From NCBI RefSeq assembly GCF_030272615.1, contig NC_081407.1:137210897-137274896 (forward strand): a stretch of DNA of 64,000 nt, in the 5' to 3' direction. This stretch comes from Cryptomeria japonica (taxonomy: Eukaryota > Streptophyta > Pinopsida > Cupressales > Cupressaceae). Position numbers and translations under genes: made by a program. The notes under the pieces are model-generated. The model had not been told where the DNA came from, made no database searches, and saw nothing but the letters and a program-made list of their open reading frames with translations. This document shows, one piece after another, positions 57,391-64,000 of the stretch (positions are counted from its first letter, which is position 1; every line of letters starts with the position of its first letter).

Positions 57391-57504
57391 GAGCTAAGTT
57401 GCCGGTTTAGGTTTGGACACTGGTTCGGGTTCAAAGAACCGGTATGCCAGTACGGAAAATTTTTGAAAAGGGGTTTGGGTTCGTTAGTACAAAAACATAT
57501 AAAT

Positions 57505-57506
<2 letters not shown>

Positions 57507-57553
<47 letters not shown>

Positions 57554-57581
57554 ATATGCATATATATAAACATGTAAATTA

Positions 57582-57613
<32 letters not shown>

Positions 57614-57719
57614 CATATATGTATATATATGTATACATACATATATATACATATATGTATATCTATACATATATACATACATATATATACATATATGTAT
57701 ATCTATATGTATATATGTA

Positions 57720-57750
<31 letters not shown>

Positions 57751-57840
57751 ATATGTGTGTGTGTGTGTGTGTGTATGTACATACATATGTATATATGTAC
57801 ATATAGATGTATGTGTGTGTGTGTGTGTGCATGTGTGTGC
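57507..57840. repeat. Microsatellite cluster (TG)n / (TATG, TACA)n
   Basis: Pure TG runs at about 57507-57550, 57581-57606, 57720-57732 and 57751-57773 alternate with TATACATATG-type sequence. AAATTATG(TG)n occurs twice, which suggests duplication. All open frames here (Cys-Val or Thr-His repeats) are artefacts. Confidence 0.95.
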
Positions 57841-58020
57841 AGCCTATAAGAATGAATTAAGATTAGCATGTCACATAGCATCATATAAACAATAAAAACA
57901 ACATAAACTTGTAATCATAGCATCATGATCATACCATAATAGCATCATATACATCAAGTTTAATATAAAAAATGACAAAATATTCAAGTATCATTGTTTC
58001 AATTTTCAACAATTTAAAGT

Positions 58021-60592
58021 TTAATCATCAAATGGATTCTCTAAATAATCATCCTCATTCTCCTCCGCCTCATCATCATAATCATTGGCATTGACATTAG
58101 AGGAACCAATGCCAATGCCACTTGCAATTGTACTATAAGTTTTCTCACTATCTGAGTCATCAAATGCAACAAGCTAAGAAGCGGAAGCATCCAAATCAAT
58201 ATGCTTTGGCTATATATCTCACATCTATGTTTCCCCTTGGTTGTAGTCGCATTGCTTGTGGGAAAGAAGATGTAGGTTGGAATGCACATAAACTAAATTA
58301 TCTGCTCTTTTTTATTGCAATCTATTGTGCTTTACTGAGTGGATGAAAGAGTATGTGCACCAATTTCTTTATGAAGCAAATGAACTAGGAACCTATGAAA
58401 ACAAAGTAAACAATTAAAGTTATAAATTTATAAAAATTAAAATTAAAAATTACTAGAAACCTATGAAGCTAAAGTAAACTATAAATAAACTTGTGAAAAA
58501 ATTCAATTAATTAAACTTACTTATGCTTAAAATTTGATGGTGAGGGGTTGTAGGTTTTGGAAGCATGTGCCATGGAAGTGCCACTAACTATGAGCATCCT
58601 TCTTGGATATATGACAAAGAGTATCAACACAGACCATTTCCATTTGTAATTCTATGAACTCATTTGTAATAATATGTCGTGAATCATCATCAAGGTAGAT
58701 TTTAAGGAATGTTGCCTTGTACCCATCAGACACTTCTAGATCTCTCCATGGTGCAATTCTTCCTGGTTTATCAAGAAATTGATTGCTATAGTACTCTGGT
58801 GTCAAGGCATAGGAAAGAAAATGCAAAGGAGTGATCATCTTATTCCACCTTTCTACAACAATTGTTTCCACTTGTTTGAATAATTTCTCCTCAAGGTCAT
58901 TCTCTCTTGCATTTATAATGCACTTCATTTTTTCAAGCATTGAGTCAACGCCATCATAAATCTCACCAATGCAAGGCCTATCCATGTCAGTATAGCGAAT
59001 CATGCTCATAATGGGCTTAGTGAAACTAAGGAGATATGTCAAAAGATCCCACCATTACTCATTCAATATTCGTTCCCTAATTTTTGTTGCCCTCACTGCT
59101 ACTCTGCTTCCATATAGTCCAATTTGTGTTGATCACCATATTGCAAAGTGCCACTTTAACTTTCACAAGTCGTCTCAAGACGATTGTGTTTGATGCCAAA
59201 CAGATCTCAACAACCTATAACACAAATTAATGCCAAAATGATTAAAAAATAAAGCCAAACTTTAAAGAAGAATACACAATATAGCTTGCACAATGATATT
59301 ATGAACATTGAAAATTTTAAAAATCAGAAAATGTAAAATTAAATTACTATTTCACTTACCTTCAATAGCTCCAAATTCAAAAAGGATCTAAAAATCCCTT
59401 GAGACATGGTGGTTTGTGATGAACATTCGGATCTCCTTAGCCTCTACATACACATCTTTGATCCATTTAATTGTATTCACAATCTTTTGTAGCATAAGAT
59501 TGAGTGAATGGACCGCACAAGGTGTCCAAAAGATGTGATCATATTGTTCCTCAACCAACAAATCAACAACTCTACATTTTTTTGCATTGTCCATTATGAC
59601 TTGGACAACATTGCGGGGTCCCACTGACTCAGTGACAAAGATGAGAATATCTGTAATAAATCGGTCATCTTTTACTTGGCCCTCACAATCCACAGCTTTC
59701 AAAAACATTGCCCTTTAAGGGACACTGCTATGACATTGATCAAGGGGTGATTTTTAGAATCTTTCCAACCATCTGAAACAATTGATACACCTGTCTCAGC
59801 CCATGAATCCCTTATGGGTTTCAATGCATCTTCAACCCCCTTCACCTCTCTTTCCAATAAGGTTTCACGTACCTTGTCATAGCCTAGGCCCTTTTACCCT
59901 CTTGGAGCTTCATTATACTTCTCAACATTTTCTTCCAATATGAGGAGCAAACAACATTGAAAGCCAAACCATTTGCATATATGCACCTTGCTACATCTTG
60001 GTTGACAATACATCTCAACTCTCATTTTGAAATGCAGTTTCTAAAAGCCCCTTTGTTCTTTTGCATGTCAAGGGTGCTTCACTTTGAGGTTCAACTATGG
60101 AAAATAAGGGGTGGTTTTCTATTACAACATTGGGATTAGATGGGGTTGTGTTGCCTTCTTTTTTTTTGTGTGGTTTGATTCAATGTGCGGGGTCTCTCTC
60201 TTCTACTGCCTCATGCTCCATAATATTTTTCATCACCATCTCATCTAGTATAGATTTACCATCTTTTCCAAGGCATTTTTTGATGCCTCTTCCTGGTATT
60301 CCATACAAATGGCCTACCACCAAAAAATATGAACTATTACGTTAGATACACCACATCCTTAGCATCTCCAACGGAATCCCCCAACTCCTAGAAGCGGTCT
60401 TATAATGTCAACATACTTCCATAGGGGAGAATTTGGATCATTTCTTTGTTTTGATATTGATTGTTCATTTGTGTCAATGGAGGAAGAGGTAGACGTCATT
60501 CTAGTTCCTATGGCAAGAAATAATATGAACACATTCAAAACAAAATTAAAATAATGAAAAACAATTAATGTTTCATGTTTGACAATTTGCAA
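58021..60592 (-). pseudogene. hAT transposase remnant (BED finger, DUF659, hAT C-terminal dimerisation)
   Basis: Reading the minus strand: start ATG 60592 (MTSTSSSIDTNEQSISK) and a BED-type finger beginning DPNSPLWKYV...FRWRC near 60380-60480. It continues after a frame break with GHLYGIPGRGIKKCLGKDG (60250-60310). A DUF659/RNase H-like segment follows (59388-59708, with VGPRNVVQVIMDNAKK and WTPCAVHSLNLMLQKI). The central region is at 58584-59042 (PCIGEIYDGVDSMLEKMKCI). The C-terminal hAT motif near 58260-58340 reads IHSVKHNRLQ, a stop, then KRADNLVYVHSN. An acidic tail ends at TAA 58021-58023. Order and spacing fit plant hAT transposases. Stops and frameshifts inactivate it; some gaps may be introns. 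Confidence 0.85.
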
Positions 60593-60889
60593 AACTAAAA
60601 TAGTTGAAAAAACTGTTCAAAAACCTACCTAGGCAATGAGAGCTTGCAAATGTGTAGAAATGATGCTGCAACACTTGTTAAAGCTTCAAAAATCAATCTT
60701 CAACTCCTCCTATTTGATTTTGGAAGCCAAACTTTGTTCACCCTTTCTTCAACCTACTAGAAAAAAATCTATTGTTTGCAACACAAATGAGGAGAAATGA
60801 GCAACGTTAATGTTTTAAAACTCACTTTTAGGGTTATGTTTTAATTTTTTATGTGGTGGATTTGGAAAAAACCACCTTTTTGGGCCACC

Positions 60890-61075
60890 AGACCCACGAG
60901 TTTGACTTGGGTCTGCTTGGGTCTGCCCAGGTTCGACCAAGGTCTGCCCAAGTCCGTCCTGGCATGAACCACACCTGTGAATTACAGACCTTGATTGGAC
61001 CACAAGCGGACCGGACCAAGACCTTGGACTGGATCAGACCAGGACCAGGGGGGCAAACCCTACAACCTAGCTTAG
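60890..61075. repeat. Short-period GGTCTGCC-type repeats at the hAT right end
   Basis: Degenerate copies of GGGTCTGC(CCA) occur near 60908, 60918 and 60943, followed by GACCTTG / GGACCAAG inverted-like words to 61048. They look like subterminal transposon repeats rather than coding sequence. Confidence 0.5.
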
Positions 61076-61139
61076 GAAAAAATATGTGTATAGATATCTT
61101 CATTACAAAGAAGCCCATAAAAAATAAGCTGCATTGCTT

Positions 61140-61352
61140 ATATAAAACATATATATGTATATATATGTATATACATACACATATACATTGCATGCACACA
61201 CATATATACATACATACATGTGTATGTGTATGTGTATGTGTGTGTCTGAATATGTATATACATAGCATATATGCATACACACACACCTACATACATACAT
61301 ATATATAGATTTATATACATTATACATATATAAATATACATGTGTGTGTGTT
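61140..61352. repeat. Microsatellite cluster (TATATG/CACACA mix)
   Basis: An interrupted TA/TG/CA repeat tract, similar in kind to 57507-57840 on the other side of the hAT element. A stretch of about 33 bases (ACAAAGAAGCCCATAAAAAA and following, 61105) resembles one at 57353, outside the left end. Confidence 0.9.
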
Positions 61353-62134
61353 GTGTTATATAACTTTGCTAAGTCTGAAGCCAGTAATCCAGCTAGTCCA
61401 GGGGGACCATTCCCTGCCTGATAGACCGTCCCTGCTCGGTCTAATCTAAGGAAAAAATTGTTCATCATAATTAAGCAATCCTCATAGAATTTCATTTTAT
61501 AGAAAGACATCTCATATCAATTATGATCTACTCATTGAATTTTTTATCTAATATTACAAACATTAGAAAGGAATTCTACTTCAATTGATTTTGAAGCAAC
61601 CTAAATATCATATTATCACATAAAATTGATCAAATATATATATAAATATAATATGTTTAAAAACCACTTTAAAATATTTTAGCTTTACACCTAACTAACT
61701 TTATTTAATTTTATTTTATTTTATTTTACAATCAATAAATTATTTTAATAATTAAAAAATTATCACGAATTTTTTCCATACAATTTGATTTGATCACAAT
61801 AGTGAACATGTTGATAGGTGTGGATGTTGCTGCGGCAGCTAAACTGGCTCCAAAACTGCATGTCAATAACAAGAAAAGTCAATAACACGAATTTTTTCAA
61901 AAATTACAAATTGTTGATCGTGATCAGCAGAATTAGCTGCGGCATTGATTTTTAGAAAATTTTCGAAAAAATCAATAACACGAACTTTATAACCCTGTTT
62001 TGAAGCCAATTAAACTGCATCCAGGATGTTATTGTACCTACTTTACTTTACAGAGTCATATATTTACCAAGTTATATGAGAGGCATGTCTTCTTATGCGT
62101 CATAAAAAATTTGCTAAAATATGATTGAATAGGA
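61353..62134. other. No gene seen
   Basis: AT-rich, with a doubled AATAACACGAATTTT/AATAACACGAACTTT motif (near 61883 and 61974) around a GATCGTGATC palindrome near 61916. No ORF, RNA or LTR feature can be supported. Confidence 0.4.
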
Positions 62135-62368
62135 GCTTCCATTGAGGGCTGGAATGCCAGTAGCAGAAACTTGAAACTGACATATAGATTCCTGAGTTTA
62201 AGGAAATAGGTCATAAGGGAAATGAGTAACTTGTTAATGCAATCATGGGGGGCTTCCATTGAGGGCTGGAATGCCAGTAGCAGAAACTTGAAACTGACAT
62301 ATAGATTCCTGAGTTTAAGGAAATGTTGGTCATAAGGGAAATGAGTAACTTGTTAATGCAATCATGGG
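62135..62368. repeat. Tandem duplication of a 117-bp unit
   Basis: GCTTCCATTGAGGGCTGGAA starts at 62135 and again at 62252. The two units differ mainly by a 2-base insertion (GGAAATAGGTC versus GGAAATGTTGGTC), so the duplication is recent. Confidence 0.95.
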
Positions 62369-62823
62369 ATCAAGGAAAGCTGAACTTGTGCTTAGTAATA
62401 AAAAAAGATGGCATTCAAATTGCTCTGAACTTGTAACAGTCTAGAAGCTTAAACAAAATGTACATGGTGCAGTATACCTGGTCTGTCTAACTGATGAAAC
62501 TGAAGCCTTCCAGAGGCACCTACATGTTGGCTGAATTCTTGGTTGAAATTTGTCTACCGCCATATCCATGGTTTGAATGCAAAACTTTCTCACTTGTATT
62601 AGTGGAAACAAACTGCTACATTTTCTCAACTATTGCAGAGAAAAAGAGTTATCTGATCTTGAGTCCTAATTACAAATACAAGACAAGGAGCAGTTCTTAA
62701 GACACAGCCCTGTTGATCTTAAGGTTTACTTATATGGTCTGAATGGGTGTTTAAACCTGCAAATGAAGTTGATATTGTTTCTTTTTCCCTGCCTCTCATA
62801 TCCCAATCTTGTTGCATTAAACA
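62369..62823. other. No gene seen
   Basis: A 68-codon frame at 62494-62700 has no recognisable domain. The region is probably distal upstream sequence of the APX gene. Confidence 0.35.
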
Positions 62824-62846
62824 TTCCTAATTGTTCTAGAACATTC
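62824..62846 (+). promoter_or_regulatory. Heat-shock element in the APX upstream region
   Basis: TTC at 62834, GAA at 62839 and TTC at 62844 form the perfect alternating 5-bp array nTTCnnGAAnnTTCn. A further in-phase TTC lies at 62824. This is the binding pattern of trimeric heat-shock factor. It is about 550 bases upstream of the TATA box. Cytosolic APX genes are known to respond to heat through such elements; function here is inferred. Confidence 0.6.
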
Positions 62847-62903
62847 TAAATCAGATAAAATCATGCTAGAAAGTACTCCCAAAGAGAATCGCTCTTGGAC
62901 ATT

Positions 62904-62911
62904 TTCTAGAA
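62904..62911 (+). promoter_or_regulatory. Second partial heat-shock element
   Basis: TTCTAGAA is two in-phase inverted units, 58 bases after the first array. Alone it would be weak, but close pairing could aid cooperative binding. Confidence 0.4.
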
Positions 62912-63199
62912 GCCAATTTTACAATTTCCCTTCAAAATGAGGTTAAGGATGACTTGATAGAAGTATCTATCCAACAAAATTATAGGCATCTTGATAGGAA
63001 CCCACTATGAAAAATCATTTATAGGATTCTTGGTGGGCCATTGGAACCCTTCAGATGTTAATGGAAGGTCAGGGTGAGTCTTAACCTTAAAAGCATTCAA
63101 GGAATTCATGTTTTTTTTAATGAACATAGCTATTGAAAGATAGGTATTACTAGAGGAATCAACGCAATGAAACAGGGAGAATCAAAAAGTGATTGAAGA

Positions 63200-63332
63200 A
63201 TTGAATCTCTTGCTTCAGAACTTATTCTCCTTAAAAGGAAAGATAAGGGGAATAGAATCTCTTACTTTAGAATTTATTTCTTTTAAAGATAAGGGGAATA
63301 GAATCTCTCAATTTAGTATCTATTGTTAAGAG
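63200..63332 (+). repeat. Promoter minisatellite: three degenerate ~46-bp units with GATAAGGGG
   Basis: Units at about 63200-63250, 63251-63296 and 63297-63332 share (A)AT(A/T)GAATCTCT at the start. Units 1 and 2 end GATAAGGGG, which contains a GATAAG I-box-like word. They lie 60-190 bases upstream of the TATA box, so they may act as regulatory repeats. Confidence 0.7.
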
Positions 63333-63389
63333 AAGCATAAATGCTTGTTCTATTCTTCATCTGCCATTATTCAACTAGAATGAGAATTG

Positions 63390-63397
63390 TATATAAG
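63390..63397 (+). promoter_or_regulatory. TATA box of APX
   Basis: TATATAAG lies 53 bases before the chosen ATG, implying transcription start near 63420 and a short 5' UTR. An alternative is that GCATGCAG just before the ATG is the acceptor of a 5' UTR intron, with the true promoter further upstream. Confidence 0.5.
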
Positions 63398-63442
63398 AGA
63401 TTAGACTGAATAGAATTCACATACTATCGTGTGCATGCAGCC

Positions 63443-63693
63443 ATGTTTTCACAAATGATGGCATTTGTATATCCTGAAGTCCCCCAAGACTATAAACTAG
63501 CTGTGGAAAATTGTAGAAGAAAATTGCGAGGATTAATACAAGGTATGTATATGTAAATACACTAAGGCTATTGATTTTCACAGAGGTGGTTTTCTTATTC
63601 TTATAACAAGTTATTATTATAATAAGTTATCTCATTACTCACTGTCTCATTGCAGAACAACATTGTGCTCCTCTAATTTTACGCCTAGCGTGG
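63443..63693 (+). CDS. APX: Ascorbate peroxidase, first two coding exons (gene continues beyond the window)
   Basis: The enzyme reduces hydrogen peroxide with ascorbate (haem class I peroxidase); the lack of a transit peptide suggests the cytosolic form. Exon 1 is 63443-63542: start MFSQMMAFVYPEVPQDY, then KLAVENCRRKLRGLIQ. Intron 1 is 63543-63655 (GTATGT...TGCAG, phase 1). Exon 2 is 63656-63693, encoding EQHCAPLILRLAW, with donor GT at 63694 (phase 0). LRLAW carries the distal-pocket Arg and Trp of the family; the catalytic His should open exon 3, not reached by 64000. ATG 63443 was chosen as the first in-frame start, but 63455 or 63458 would fit the usual family N-terminus better. There are no stops or frameshifts, and splice sites are intact. 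Whether the rest of the gene is present cannot be seen. Confidence 0.88.
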
Positions 63694-63786
63694 GTTTTTA
63701 CATCCTCTCCATATAACTATTTTCATTTGTAAATTAGTTGGGGATAAATGTATATATTATATAAGATTTTCACAATTTGTAAGTTT

Positions 63787-63952
63787 TAAATGATTCTGTT
63801 TTTGGATTGGATAGTGTCTGAGTTTTTTTAGCGACATTTCAATCACATTCTGTGATCTATCATCAAAATGTAAGAGAGCCTAGAGAGAAATGATGATAGA
63901 TCACAAAGTGTGATCCCTAATAAAAACTCGAATCCAAAAACAGAATCATTTA
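63787..63952. mobile_element. Foldback (MITE-like) element in APX intron 2
   Basis: The arm TAAATGATTCTGTTTTTGGA... (63787-63865) is an imperfect reverse complement of 63891-63952, separated by a loop of about 25 bases. The arms pair at both the outer (TTTTTGGATT) and inner (TGTGATCTATCATCA) parts. The left arm has about 16 extra bases. No transposase is present. It resembles a small non-autonomous inverted-repeat transposon, and its transcript could form a hairpin. The family is not identified. Confidence 0.7.
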
Positions 63953-64000
63953 TTAAACCACTATAGATATTTTCTTCTCTCTTATCATAGTTTTTCATAT

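Larger units (their letters stand above)
57391..61072 (-). mobile_element. Decayed hAT-type DNA transposon (boundaries tentative)
   Basis: A hAT transposase remnant (58021-60592, minus) lies between two sequences that are roughly inverted: AGCTAAGTTGCCGGTTTAGG at 57391 and, inverted, AGCTAGGTTGTAGGGTTTGC ending at 61072. Both inner sides are rich in GGTTC/GGTCT repeats, as in subterminal transposase-binding regions of hAT elements. The terminal repeats are imperfect and no clean 8-bp target duplication is evident, so the limits are inference. The transposase content is solid. Confidence 0.5.

Noticed and set aside
57431-57895. Cys-Val and Thr-His repeat open frames
   Set aside because: Produced by the TG/CA microsatellite in several frames on both strands; no start context or domain.
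60849-61308. Open frames on both strands of about 145-151 codons
   Set aside because: They span hAT subterminal repeats and a microsatellite; no recognisable domain.
56166-63983. 21-base match ATAGATATTTTCTTCTCTCT(T) at 56166 and 63963
   Set aside because: Considered as evidence for a second copy of the short LTR, but flanks do not match and the word is a pyrimidine-rich string; too short to support homology.
1-64000. CRISPR arrays, bacterial operons, rRNA or tRNA genes
   Set aside because: No regularly spaced repeats, no ribosomal or tRNA sequence recognised; primer binding sites complement a tRNA but are not tRNA genes. The sequence is eukaryotic.

Overview
This is a repeat-dominated stretch of nuclear DNA from a land plant. 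It is AT-rich, has dinucleotide microsatellites, GT-AG introns, initiator-Met-type primer binding sites and stacked plant LTR retrotransposons. The depth of nesting suggests a seed plant with a large genome, possibly a gymnosperm, but the species cannot be fixed from this window. The only recognisable ordinary host gene is at the far right: the first two coding exons of an ascorbate peroxidase (APX), with a promoter that carries heat-shock-type elements.

Layout, left to right. (1) 1-14800: a decayed Ty1-copia element on the minus strand ('CopA'). Its right LTR is split by a complete plus-strand non-autonomous LTR element ('LARD-K copy 1', 6822-14544, TSD AAACT/AAACC). (2) 14801-16083 and 24238-25296: two halves of an older LTR-like sequence, separated by a second minus-strand copia element ('CopB', 16084-24232, TSD CAACA). 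CopB is itself cut by a solo LTR (19497-20992, TSD TTACC). (3) 25566-49741: a complex of a second pol-less family ('T', three LTRs). It contains a mosaic LARD-K copy 2 (26855-36673) and a Ty3-gypsy-like gag/protease-only element (37106-44966, TSD ACCGA/ACCGG). (4) 49742-53372: a truncated minus-strand gypsy gag-protease element, interrupted by a solo LTR at 49952-51125. (5) 53373-56250: a short LTR element (TSD ATAGT) that appears to carry a captured host exon start encoding a plastid-transit-like peptide. (6) 57391-61072: a decayed hAT transposon flanked by microsatellites. (7) 62135-62368: a tandem duplication. (8) 62824-64000: APX promoter, exons 1 and 2, and a foldback element in APX intron 2.

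The least conventional content is the LARD-K and T families. Both have copia-type LTR ends, primer binding sites and polypurine tracts, but no reverse transcriptase, integrase or RNase H. In that space they carry a very large second ORF of about 1080 codons. Its N-terminal domain is shared between the families and is followed by a lysine/glutamate-rich or coiled-coil region. LARD-K Gag has four zinc knuckles. The reading frames are broken mostly by stop codons and rarely by frameshifts, and several stops are CAG-to-TAG changes visible by comparing copies, as expected from deamination at methylated CHG sites. A run of about 25 bases across the polypurine tract and LTR start is shared with CopA, making CopA-like elements candidate helpers.

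All family assignments come from reading motifs by eye. No database search was run, and LTR divergences are not quantified.
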